Assembly: GCA_963707695.1 (NCBI GenBank)
Contig: CAVPQY010000004.1
Location: forward strand, 1,116,001-1,180,000
DNA: 64,000 bases
From: JAOPZW01 sp963707695
GTDB lineage: Bacteria; Actinomycetota; Thermoleophilia; Solirubrobacterales; Solirubrobacteraceae
Direction of reading: 5' to 3'
In this document: one piece after another, positions 49,430 to 56,752 of the stretch
Numbering within the stretch: position 1 is the first letter of the stretch
How the letters are laid out: every line of letters begins with the position of its first letter
Notes under the pieces: model-generated
The model's database searches: none
What the model saw: only the letters and a program-made list of their open reading frames with translations
Told to the model about the DNA's origin: nothing
Made by a program: the position numbers and the translations under genes

Positions 49430-50265
49430 GCGCGCCGGCCCGCGTGGGCCGCGCCTGGCGCCGGCTCGAGCACGACCAGCGCCTGGCCGCGGTCGCCGCG
49501 CTGCTCCTGCTCCTGTCCATGCTGCTGCCGTGGTACCAGGAGACCGGGAACGCCATCGTCGACGGCAAGCTCGCCTCGCTGGCAGACTCGAAGAACGCCT
49601 TCCAGGTCTACTCCTTCGTGGAGGCGTCGATCTTCCTCGTCGCGCTGGGCGTGCTGGCCCTGCTCTTCGCGCGCGGGGAGCGCAAGGCCTTCCACCTGCC
49701 GGGTGGCGACGGGACGGTGGTCCTCGCGGCCGGCCTGTGGGTGATGTTCCTCGTCTTCTACCGCCAGCTCGACAAGCCCGGCGGGCGCAACGAGGGGCCG
49801 ATCCAGACGTCCGTGGGCGTGCAGTGGGGGATCTTCGTCGCCTTCCTGCTCGGCGCGCTGCTGGCCTACGCCGGCTTCCGCATCCGCGCCGCCCACATCG
49901 CCGAGCCGGCCGCCGACGACGTCCCGCCCATGCCCTCCCGGCCCGCGGCGCCGCCGCCCGCGTCGTCCGCGCCTCCCGCGGGCTCGGGCGCGGAGGCGGC
50001 CGGGCCGCCGACCGGGCGCCCCACCACGCGCGCGCGCCGGGCCGGGCGCGTCGACGTCGCCGCCACGGACCAGCTCTCGTTCGACGACCCGGCCGCGCCG
50101 CCGCGCGAGGGTGGGGGCGACGCCGCGGAGGACCCGGCCACCGCCGTGGCCTGGGAGGAGCCGCGGGTCCCCCGTCGCCGCCGCGACCCCGACGAGGTCT
50201 TCGAGCGTCCGGCGGACCCGGACGACCCCACCGAGTTCCGTCCGGGGCGCCGCCGGCGCCGCTGA
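49426..50265 (+). CDS. Membrane protein with long Pro/Arg-rich cytoplasmic tail, hypothetical
   Basis: 279 aa. About four membrane segments in the first 155 residues (LAAVAALLLLLSMLLPWY, VEASIFLVALGVLALLFA, TVVLAAGLWVMFLVFY, VQWGIFVAFLLGALLAYAGF). The remaining ~125 residues are a disordered tail rich in Pro, Ala, Asp and Arg (ending RPGRRRRR). The family is not recognised, although the four-helix part looks like small actinobacterial membrane proteins. The start overlaps the EVE stop as ATGA. Confidence 0.7.
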   Translation: MSAPARVGRAWRRLEHDQRLAAVAALLLLLSMLLPWYQETGNAIVDGKLASLADSKNAFQVYSFVEASIFLVALGVLALLFARGERKAFHLPGGDGTVVLAAGLWVMFLVFYRQLDKPGGRNEGPIQTSVGVQWGIFVAFLLGALLAYAGFRIRAAHIAEPAADDVPPMPSRPAAPPPASSAPPAGSGAEAAGPPTGRPTTRARRAGRVDVAATDQLSFDDPAAPPREGGGDAAEDPATAVAWEEPRVPRRRRDPDEVFERPADPDDPTEFRPGRRRRR

Positions 50266-50281
50266 GCGAGGCGCGGGGGCG

Positions 50282-50497
50282 CTAGCCCGTCGCCTTGAGG
50301 ACGTGCACGGCCAGCGGCAGGGCGAACGTCGCCAGGAAGACCATCCCGATCCCGAGCGCGATGAGCGCCTTGGCGCGCACGACGTGGCCGGCCACCCCGA
50401 TGACGAAGCCGATGACCATCAGCGCGACGAAGGGCCGCGGGTCGGCCCCGAAGTCCGGGCTCGGGTCCAGGAGGTCCGCGAGGATCAGGGCCGTCAC
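50282..50497 (-). CDS. Small two-helix membrane protein, hypothetical
   Basis: 71 aa from GTG 50497. Short N-terminus TALILADLLDPSPDFGADPR, then two hydrophobic helices (FVALMVIGFVIGVAGHVV and ALIALGIGMVFLATFALPLAV) joined by a basic turn. No family recognised. It converges with the previous membrane-protein gene, with 16 bp between stops. A longer frame upstream exists but lacks coding character. Confidence 0.6.
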   Translation of the reverse strand: MTALILADLLDPSPDFGADPRPFVALMVIGFVIGVAGHVVRAKALIALGIGMVFLATFALPLAVHVLKATG

Positions 50498-50612
50498 GCG
50501 CGCTGGTCTAGCACGCGCCGCCCCGCGCCGCCGCGCGGCCGAGGACGCCAGCCGGGAGGTGGGCGGCCACAGGAGGCCTCCGGTCGCCCCGGGCACCCGC
50601 TCGCCGCTCGAC

Positions 50613-50618
50613 TACCAT
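50613..50618 (+). promoter_or_regulatory. -10 of the MoxR-CoxE unit
   Basis: TACCAT, 10 nt before ATG 50629. The earlier ATG at 50617 lies inside the hexamer, so 50629 is the likely start. Confidence 0.45.
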
Positions 50619-50628
50619 GCAGCGCCCC

Positions 50629-51507
50629 ATGGCCGCCGCACCGACCTCCGTCGCCGACGTCGACCGCGGCCTCCGCAGCGTCGGCTACCTCCCGGGCGAG
50701 GCCACGACGCTCGTCTCCTACCTCGCCGCCCGCCTGGGCAAGCCCGTCCTGGTCGAGGGGCCCGCCGGCGTGGGCAAGACGGAGCTGGCCAAGGCGCTGG
50801 CGAAGTACCTCGACCGCCGGCTCGTGCGGCTGCAGTGCTACGAGGGGCTCGACGAGGCCAAGGCGCTGTACGAGTGGAACTACCGCAAGCAGCTCCTGCG
50901 CATCCAGGCCGAGGGCGGCGAAGGCTGGGACGACGTCCAGGGCGACATCTTCGGCGAGGAGTTCCTGCTCGCCCGCCCGCTCATGACGGCGATCGCCTCG
51001 CCCGACCCGGTCGTGCTGCTCATCGACGAGATCGACAAGACCGACCAGGAGTTCGAGGCGATGCTGCTCGAGCTGCTCTCGGACTTCCAGCTCTCGATCC
51101 CCGAGCTCGGCCTGATCGAGGCCCGGACGCAGCCCGTCGTGCTGCTGACCTCGAACACGTCGCGCGAGCTCACGGAGGCGCTCAAGCGCCGCTGCCTGTA
51201 CCTCTGGCTGGACTACCCGACGCTCGAGCACGAGCTCGAGATCGTCCGCCTCCACGCCCCCGAGCTCGACGAGCGCCTCGCGCGGCGGCTCGTCGAGGTC
51301 ATCGCCATGGTCCGCGAGCTCGACCTCAAGAAGCCGCCCTCGATCGCCGAGTCGATCGACTGGGCGCGCGCGCTGCTCCTCCTGGGCGCCGACGACATCG
51401 ACCGGCGGACCTTCACCGACACGATGTCGATCATCGTCAAGCACCGCACGGACTTGGACGTCGTGGCCGAGCGCGTCGGGGTCAAGCTTGCCGCCCCTGC
51501 GGCCTAG
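50629..51507 (+). CDS. MoxR-type AAA+ ATPase (CoxD-like)
   Basis: 292 aa. Walker A EGPAGVGKTELAKALAKYL (~43-60), QCYEGLDEAKALYEWNYRKQ, Walker B VVLLIDEIDKTDQEFEAMLL, sensor 1 VVLLTSNTSREL and arginine-finger ALKRRCLYLWLDYPT. This is the CoxD branch of MoxR ATPases, which acts with CoxE VWA proteins in maturation of metal-cofactor enzymes such as CO dehydrogenase. No cox structural genes are present in the window. The CoxE-like gene overlaps its end. Confidence 0.9.
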   Translation: MAAAPTSVADVDRGLRSVGYLPGEATTLVSYLAARLGKPVLVEGPAGVGKTELAKALAKYLDRRLVRLQCYEGLDEAKALYEWNYRKQLLRIQAEGGEGWDDVQGDIFGEEFLLARPLMTAIASPDPVVLLIDEIDKTDQEFEAMLLELLSDFQLSIPELGLIEARTQPVVLLTSNTSRELTEALKRRCLYLWLDYPTLEHELEIVRLHAPELDERLARRLVEVIAMVRELDLKKPPSIAESIDWARALLLLGADDIDRRTFTDTMSIIVKHRTDLDVVAERVGVKLAAPAA

Positions 51508-52915
51508 CCCCGCCGGCGCCTCGCGCCAGGCGGCCCTGCACGCGCAGGGCGACGCGCCGCCCGGGCTGGCCGCGCGGCTGGTCGAGCTCGCCGAGGAGCT
51601 GCGCGGCGAGGGCGTCGCGATCGGGACGAGCGAGATCCTCGACGCCTTCGCGGTGCTGCCCGAGGTCGGGTGGGACGAGCAGGGCGCGTTCCGCGAGGCG
51701 CTCGCGGCGACGCTGGCCAAGTCCCAGGAGGACCGCCGGGTCTTCGACCTCGTCTTCGACCGCTTCTTCTTCCGCGCCGCCGAGCTCCAGGCCGTCCGCG
51801 AGGGCGTCGGCGAGGGCGGCGGGATCGACGCCGAGGGCGCCGAGCTCAACCTCGACACGCTGCGCCAGGCGATCGCCGAGGCGCTGCGCGACGGCGCCGA
51901 GGGGCGCATGCGCGACCTCGCGCGCCTGGCGATCGCCGCCTTCGGTCGCCGCGGCGAGGGGTCGGGGGTCATCGGGGTCGACGTCCAGCGCATCCGGCGC
52001 GCGCTCGGGCTGCGGGCCGAGCCGCAGCCCGACCTGCCGCCGGAGGACCCGCGGCGCGAGGGTCTCCCCCGCGACCACCTGCGGCGGTTCGAGGCGCTCC
52101 TGCGGGCCGAGCTCGAGCGCGCGCAGATCGAGCGCACGGAGGCCCTCCCACCCGCGCGGGCGCTCAACGAGCTCGACCGGGCGCTGCCCAGCGGGCCGCT
52201 GCAGGACCTCGCCGCCGTCCACCGCGTCGTCGCGCAGCTCAAGCGACGGCTGAAGACCCAGGGGCAGGAGCTGCGCGGGCACAAGCGCCACGCCCACGTC
52301 GACTTCCGGGCGACCATGCGCGCCTCGCTCGGGACCGGCGGCGTCCCGGTGGAGCTGAAGTACCGCCCGACGCGCCCGCGCCGCCCGGAGATCTACGTGC
52401 TGTGCGACGTGTCCACGTCGGTCACGAGCGCCAGCGTGTTCTTCCTCTCGGTCCTGCACGCCCTGCACGACAGCTTCCGCAAGATGCGCTCCTTCGTCTT
52501 CATCGAGCGCATCAGCGAGGTCACCGACGTCTTCGAGCGCGAGCGCGACTTCAAGGCGGTCAGCGAGGCGATCGGGCGCGACGCCGGCGTCGCCGACATC
52601 TCGGGCTACACCGACTACGGCCGGGTCTGGACCGAGTTCCGCGAGCAGGTCGAGGACGAGCTGCACCCGCGCGCGACCGTCATCGTGCTGGGCGACGCCC
52701 GCACGAACGGGCGCGACCCGCGTGCCGACGTCTTCTCGCGCATCGCCGAGCGTGCGGGGCGGACCTTCTGGCTGAACCCCGAGCCGCGGCTCTACTGGAA
52801 CTACGGCGACTCGGTCATCGCCGCCTACGAGGAGCACTGCGAGGCGTTCGAGTGCTGGACGACCCAGCAGCTCGAGGACTTCGTCAAGGCGCTGGCCCGT
52901 CCCGTGCGGACGTAG
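51488..52915 (+). CDS. CoxE-like von Willebrand factor A domain protein
   Basis: 475 aa. The N-terminal helical CoxE part (LAARLVELAEELRGEGVAIG, FDLVFDRFFFRAAELQAV) is followed by a VWA domain with the metal-ion-dependent adhesion site DVSTSVTS (DxSxS) and the downstream DISGYTDYGRVW and VIVLGDARTNGRD regions. It works with the MoxR/CoxD ATPase, probably as a chaperone pair for a metalloenzyme. TTG 51488 gives a 20-nt overlap with the ATPase gene and is the likely start. No signal peptide. Confidence 0.88.
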   Translation: MPPLRPSPAGASRQAALHAQGDAPPGLAARLVELAEELRGEGVAIGTSEILDAFAVLPEVGWDEQGAFREALAATLAKSQEDRRVFDLVFDRFFFRAAELQAVREGVGEGGGIDAEGAELNLDTLRQAIAEALRDGAEGRMRDLARLAIAAFGRRGEGSGVIGVDVQRIRRALGLRAEPQPDLPPEDPRREGLPRDHLRRFEALLRAELERAQIERTEALPPARALNELDRALPSGPLQDLAAVHRVVAQLKRRLKTQGQELRGHKRHAHVDFRATMRASLGTGGVPVELKYRPTRPRRPEIYVLCDVSTSVTSASVFFLSVLHALHDSFRKMRSFVFIERISEVTDVFERERDFKAVSEAIGRDAGVADISGYTDYGRVWTEFREQVEDELHPRATVIVLGDARTNGRDPRADVFSRIAERAGRTFWLNPEPRLYWNYGDSVIAAYEEHCEAFECWTTQQLEDFVKALARPVRT

Positions 52916-52964
52916 CGGACATCGGACCTGTTCCCGGTGTGACACGGCTGGGCAGCGGGTCCCC

Positions 52965-53147
52965 ATGGGTCAGCACGAGTTCTGCCACCCGCTGTCGGTC
53001 GACGAGGTCCGCCCGCAGGACCGCTGGGCGACCGGGGGGCCGGACCCGGCGCCGGCGACCCCGGTGGCCAGCGAGGACGGGCGGCCGCTCGTCGCGCGGC
53101 CCCCGGCCGCGGCGCCGCGGCCCGGGGGCGGCCACCCCGGGCGGTAG
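52965..53147 (+). CDS. Possible small protein before the fluoride riboswitch (doubtful)
   Basis: 60 codons beginning MGQHEFCHPLSVDEVRPQDR, then Pro/Ala/Gly-rich. No ribosome-binding site or -10 at leaderless distance was found, and there is no homology I recognise. Its TAG stop is the first half of the TAGAGT that drives the riboswitch. In such GC-rich DNA an open frame of this size is expected by chance. The rest of 52916-53144 holds nothing else I can see. Confidence 0.2.
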   Translation: MGQHEFCHPLSVDEVRPQDRWATGGPDPAPATPVASEDGRPLVARPPAAAPRPGGGHPGR

Positions 53148-53150
53148 AGT
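53145..53150 (+). promoter_or_regulatory. -10 of the fluoride-responsive operon
   Basis: TAGAGT, placing the transcription start near 53157-53160, at the first base of the fluoride aptamer. Confidence 0.6.
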
Positions 53151-53159
53151 CCCGGGCCC

Positions 53160-53236
53160 CGGCGATGAGGCTCGCCGGCGCGCCGGCGTGGCCGGCGCGC
53201 GAACCGCGGCGCGGACGCCGCTGATGGCCTCTACGA
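53160..53236 (+). ncRNA. Fluoride riboswitch (crcB motif)
   Basis: The conserved blocks appear in order: GGCGATGAGGCTCGCC (P1/first loop with GATG), GCGCGAACCGC (pseudoknot strand AACCGC) and GCTGATGGCCTCTAC (closing GCTGATG and CTAC). The variable P2/P3 part is very GC-rich. A short hairpin CGACA/TGTCG (53235-53247) follows and may be the expression platform. Fluoride binding is known to turn on fluoride-export genes, and the next two genes encode such exporters. Confidence 0.92.
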
Positions 53237-53282
53237 CACGTTGTCGACGACGTCGCCGTGGAGGCCGGCATGCCGGGGCACG

Positions 53283-53678
53283 ATGGGACCTGACCGCCGG
53301 GAGCTGGCCGCGGTGTTCGCCGGCGGGGTCGTCGGCGCGGTGCTCCGCGCGGAGGTCGCGGAGGCGCTTCCGCGGGGCGCCGGGGCGTGGCCGTGGGCGA
53401 CGTTCGCGGTCAACGTCTCCGGGGCCTTCCTCCTCGGCCTCCTCGTCACGCGGCTGCAGGAGCGCCTGCCGCCGTCGGACTACCTGCGCCCGCTGCTGGG
53501 GACCGGCCTGTGCGGGGCGTTCACGACGTTCTCGACCTTCCAGCTCGAGGTCGTCGACCTGGCCGACGGCGGGCACGGCGGCCGTGCGGCCGGCTACGCG
53601 GCCGCGAGCGTGGCGGCGGGGGCCGTGGCCGTCTGGCTGGCCACCCACCTGGCGCGCCGGACGCGGGGACTCGCGTGA
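53283..53678 (+). CDS. crcB: Fluoride ion channel CrcB/Fluc, subunit 1
   Basis: 131 aa, four membrane helices. FAGGVVGAVLRAEV at the N-terminus, the conserved Asn region FAVNVSGAFLLGLLV, and the signature GTGLCGAFTTFSTFQLE with the Phe/Thr/Ser residues lining the fluoride path. ATG 53283 gives the standard N-terminus; TTG 53241 is an in-frame alternative. A 7-codon frame (53270-53293) with a good GGAGG site overlaps this start and may couple translation. The next gene encodes a second, different subunit, so the channel is probably a heterodimer. Controlled by the fluoride riboswitch. Confidence 0.93.
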   Translation: MGPDRRELAAVFAGGVVGAVLRAEVAEALPRGAGAWPWATFAVNVSGAFLLGLLVTRLQERLPPSDYLRPLLGTGLCGAFTTFSTFQLEVVDLADGGHGGRAAGYAAASVAAGAVAVWLATHLARRTRGLA

Positions 53679-54040
53679 GCCTCGCCGTGCTGGCCGGCGT
53701 GGGGCTGCTCGGCGGCGTGGGCGCGCTCGCGCGCCTGCTGCTCGACCGCGCCGTCTCGCTGCGGGTCGGCAGCGACCTGCCGTGGGGCACGCTCGCGGTG
53801 AACCTCAGCGGCGCGTTCGCGCTGGGCGTGCTCGTCGGGGCCGCCGTCTCCGGCGACGCGCTGCGCCTGGCCGGGACCGGGCTGCTGGGGGCCTACACGA
53901 CCTTCTCGACCTGGATGCTGGAGAGCCACCGCGAGGCCGAGGAGGGCCGGCTGCGCGCGGGGGTCGCGGGCCTCCTCGTCCCGCTCGTCCTCGGCCTCGC
54001 CGTCGCGGCCCTGGGGCGCGCGCTCGGGGAGGCGCTGTGA
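53675..54040 (+). CDS. crcB: Fluoride ion channel CrcB/Fluc, subunit 2
   Basis: 121 aa, four helices. GLLGGVGALARLLLDR, TLAVNLSGAFALGVLVG and GTGLLGAYTTFSTWMLES carry the Fluc signatures. It is clearly diverged from subunit 1, fitting the known class of two-gene Fluc channels that assemble as antiparallel heterodimers and export F- passively. GTG 53675 overlaps the first gene as GTGA and the DUF190 gene follows in the same way. Confidence 0.93.
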   Translation: MSLAVLAGVGLLGGVGALARLLLDRAVSLRVGSDLPWGTLAVNLSGAFALGVLVGAAVSGDALRLAGTGLLGAYTTFSTWMLESHREAEEGRLRAGVAGLLVPLVLGLAVAALGRALGEAL

Positions 54041-55056
54041 GCGCCCCGGCGCTGAAGCTCACGGTCCACGTCGGCGAGCGCGACCGCCTCGCGGGCGGCT
54101 CGGTCGCCGACGCGCTCATGGCGACCTTCGCCCGCCATCGCCTCCGCACGAGCGTGCTCCTGCGCGGGACCGACGGCTTCGGCGCGGGGCGGCTGCGGCG
54201 CACCGACGCATCGCTGACGCTCTCCGAGGACCTTCCGCTCGTGGCACTCGCCGTCGACGAGCCCGGCCCGATCCGGGCCGCGCTGGCCGACGTGCGGTCC
54301 CTGGGCTTCGGCGGCCTGGTCACCCTCGAGCGCGCGCGCCTGCTCGGCGACCTCTCCTCGCCCACGTCCGAGGACCTCGAGGCCGTGGCCGAGCCCGACG
54401 CGGTGAAGCTCACCCTGCACCTCGGCCGCCGCGCCCGCGGGGACGGCGGGCCGGCCCACGTCGTCGCCGTCGCGGCCCTGCACCGCCACGGCGTCGCGGG
54501 CGCGAGCGTCCTGCTCGGCGTCGACGGCACCGCCCGCGGGCGGCGCGAGCGCGCGCGGCTCGCCGGGCGCAACGCGCGCGTGCCCCTGCTCGTCCTCAGC
54601 GTCGCCGAGCCCGGCACCCTGCGCCCGGCCCTGGCCGAGCTGGCCGCGCTGCGCCCGGCGCCCGTGGCCACGCTCGAACGCGTGCGCGTCCTGCGGCGCG
54701 ACGGGACGGCGGTCGCCCCGCCGCGGCCGGAGCCGCCCCCGGGCACCCCGCCGGAGGCGCGCGTCAAGGTGACGGTCATCGCGTCCGAGCAGGCGCTCGT
54801 GCACCGCCGGCTCGTCGACGCGCTGCGCCGCTCCGGCGCGGCCGGCGCGACCGCCCTGCGCGGCACCTGGGGCTTCCACGGCGAGCACGCGCCCCACGGC
54901 GACGCGCTGCTCTCGCTGCGCCGTCGCGTGCCGGTGGCGACCGTGGTCGTGGACGACCCGGCCCGCGCGGCGGGCTGGTGGCCGCTCGTCGAGGAGGCCA
55001 CCGCGAGGACCGGCCTGGTCACCCAGGAATGGGTGCCGTGGGCGCACACGCGGTAG
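54037..55056 (+). CDS. Protein with three tandem DUF190 domains
   Basis: 339 aa made of three DUF190-like units: residues ~5-105 (LKLTVHVGERDRLAGGSVAD, LLRGTDGFG), ~121-222 (VKLTLHLGRRARGDGGPAHV, GVDGTARG) and ~242-335 (VKVTVIASEQALVHRRLVDA, LRGTWGFHG). Single DUF190 proteins are known companions of crcB under fluoride riboswitches, with a PII-like ferredoxin fold that usually trimerises. Three units in one chain could form a pseudo-trimer. The middle unit has lost the RGxxGF-type loop seen in the other two. GTGA overlap with crcB subunit 2. Cytoplasmic; function unknown. Confidence 0.85.
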   Translation: MSAPALKLTVHVGERDRLAGGSVADALMATFARHRLRTSVLLRGTDGFGAGRLRRTDASLTLSEDLPLVALAVDEPGPIRAALADVRSLGFGGLVTLERARLLGDLSSPTSEDLEAVAEPDAVKLTLHLGRRARGDGGPAHVVAVAALHRHGVAGASVLLGVDGTARGRRERARLAGRNARVPLLVLSVAEPGTLRPALAELAALRPAPVATLERVRVLRRDGTAVAPPRPEPPPGTPPEARVKVTVIASEQALVHRRLVDALRRSGAAGATALRGTWGFHGEHAPHGDALLSLRRRVPVATVVVDDPARAAGWWPLVEEATARTGLVTQEWVPWAHTR

Positions 55057-55091
55057 GGCCGGGACGGGGCGCCGGGCGCCCGGCGTGGTGC

Positions 55092-55097
55092 TACGGT
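55092..55097 (+). promoter_or_regulatory. -10 of the TPP riboswitch operon
   Basis: TACGGT, placing the start of transcription about 7 nt before the aptamer's first stem. Confidence 0.5.
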
Positions 55098-55099
55098 GG

Positions 55100-55203
55100 C
55101 CCGCGTCGGAGAACAGGGGTGCTGGGGGCTTCGCCCGGCTGAGAGGAGTCCACGACGCGGGCTCGACCCTTCGAACCTGTGGGGTAATGCCCGCGGAGGG
55201 AGC
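55100..55203 (+). ncRNA. TPP riboswitch (THI element)
   Basis: Conserved blocks in order: ACAGGGGTGC (P2 side), CCGGCTGAGAGG (thi box GCTGAGA), GACCCTTCGAACCTG and GGGGTAATGCCCGCGGAGGGAGCG (pyrophosphate-side helix and closing stem). The 3' strand of the last stem carries the GGAGGGAG ribosome-binding site 5 nt before the ATG of the next gene, so TPP binding would hide it and shut off translation. Confidence 0.95.
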
Positions 55204-55206
55204 GTG

Positions 55207-55977
55207 ATGACGGTGAGCGCCGAGGCCCGCGTCGGGCCTCGACCGGAGGGGATCGAGGGCGCGGTGCGCCTGACCGGCGTGCGCCGGTCCTACCCGCCCC
55301 GCCGCGGCGCGGCCGCGGTCCCGGCGCTCGACGACGTCAGCCTGGCCGCCGGGGCCGGCGAGGTCGTCGCCGTCGTCGGCCCGAGCGGGTCGGGCAAGAC
55401 GACCCTGCTCGAGCTCGTCTGCGGCCTCCAGCGGCCCGATGCCGGCCGGCTCGACGCGGCTCCCGCCGTCCTCATGCCCCAGCGCGACCTGCTGCTGCCG
55501 TGGCTCAGCGCGCTCGACAACGCGGCGCTGGCGCGGCGCCTGGCCGGCGCCACTCGCGCCGAGGCGCGCGACGCCGCCCGGCCGCTGCTGGCGCGCTTCG
55601 GCCTCGGCGGCTTCGAGGGCGCCCGCCCGCACGAGCTCTCCGGCGGCATGCGCCAGCGCGTCGCCTTCCTGCGCACGCTGCTGGCGGGCAAGCCGGTCCT
55701 CTGCCTCGACGAGCCCTTCGGCGCGCTCGACGCGCTCACCCGGCGCGAGATGCAGGACTGGCTGGCCGGGGCCCTGGCCGCGGAGCCCCGAACCGTCCTG
55801 CTCGTGACGCACGACGTCGAGGAGGCGGTGGTCCTGGCCGACCGCGTCGTCGTGCTCACGCCGCGCCCCGGCCGCGTGGCCGCGACGCTCGAGGTCCCCC
55901 TGCCCCGGCCGCGCGCGGCCACCGACCCGGCCGTGGTGGCGCTGCGCGAGCGCGCGCTGGAGGCGCTGCGCCCGTGA
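55207..55977 (+). CDS. thiZ: ABC transporter ATP-binding protein (thiamine precursor importer, ThiZ-like)
   Basis: 256 aa. Walker A GPSGSGKTTLLELVCGL, Q-loop PQRDLLLPWLS, signature LSGGMRQRVAFLRTLL, Walker B VLCLDEPFGALDALT and switch HDVEEAVVLADRV. The PWLS and LDEPFGALD details are those of the nitrate/taurine/NMT1-type ABC family. Its place right after a TPP riboswitch and beside an NMT1-like binding protein identifies import of the thiamine pyrimidine or a derivative. The ribosome-binding site is inside the riboswitch. It overlaps the permease start as GTGA. Confidence 0.9.
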   Translation: MTVSAEARVGPRPEGIEGAVRLTGVRRSYPPRRGAAAVPALDDVSLAAGAGEVVAVVGPSGSGKTTLLELVCGLQRPDAGRLDAAPAVLMPQRDLLLPWLSALDNAALARRLAGATRAEARDAARPLLARFGLGGFEGARPHELSGGMRQRVAFLRTLLAGKPVLCLDEPFGALDALTRREMQDWLAGALAAEPRTVLLVTHDVEEAVVLADRVVVLTPRPGRVAATLEVPLPRPRAATDPAVVALRERALEALRP

Positions 55978-56752
55978 CCGGCCGGCTCGCGCGCGTCGTC
56001 CTCCCCGTGCTGATCCTCGCGGTCCTCCTCGGCGCGTGGGAGGCCTACGCGCGGTCGGGCGCGGTCGACGAGCTCCTGCTCCCCGCGCCCACGCAGGTCG
56101 CGCGCTCCCTCGTCGACGACCGCGCGCTGCTGGCGCGCAACCTCGGCGTGACCGCGCAGGAGGTCGGGCTCGGCCTGCTGGTGGCGCTCGTCGCCGGGGT
56201 CGTGCTGGCGGTGGCACTGCACTTCTCGGGCGTCCTGCGCACTGCGCGTCTACCCGCTGCTGGTGGCGTCGCAGGCCGTGCCCGTCGTCATCGTCGCCCC
56301 GCTGCTCGTCGTCTGGTTCGGGTTCGGCATCCTGCCCAAGCTCGTGATCATCGCGCTCGTCTGCTTCTTCCCCATCGTCGTCACGACGCTCGACGCCCTG
56401 GCCGCCGTCGACCCGGACCAGCGCAAGCTGCTGCGCCACGCTCGACGCCTCGCGCTGGCAGGCCTTCCGCTGGGCCGAGGCGCCCGCGGCCCTGCCCGCC
56501 GCGCTCAGCGGCGCGAAGATCGCCGTCGCCGTGGCGGTCATCGGCGCGGTGTTCGCCGAGTACGCGGGCTCGAGCGAAGGCCTGGGCCACCTGGTCCTCA
56601 CCTCGATCCCGCAGCTCGAGACGGCGCGCGCCTACGCGGCCGTCGTCGTCCTGGCCGCCTTCGCCGTCCTGCTCTTCTCCCTCCTGGCCCTGGCCGAGCG
56701 CCGCCTCGTCCCCTGGGCCCACCGCCGACCCGAAGGAGCCCCCCGCCCGTGA
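55974..56752 (+). CDS. thiX: ABC transporter permease (ThiX-like), two apparent frameshifts
   Basis: About 258 aa if one extra base near 56240 and another near 56440 are ignored; the three frames then join into one continuous BPD-type permease. Segment 1: VVLPVLILAVLLGAWEAYAR, ELLLPAPTQVARSL, then AQEVGLGLLVALVAGVVLAV. Segment 2: ASQAVPVVIVAPLLVVWFGF with GILPKLVIIALVCFFPIVVT (EAA-like region). Segment 3: DASRWQAFRWAEAPAALPAA, AVIGAVFAEYAGSSEGLG. About six membrane helices. The flanking genes are intact, so sequence error is plausible, but real inactivation cannot be excluded. GTG 55974; its stop overlaps thiY as GTGA. Confidence 0.8.
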
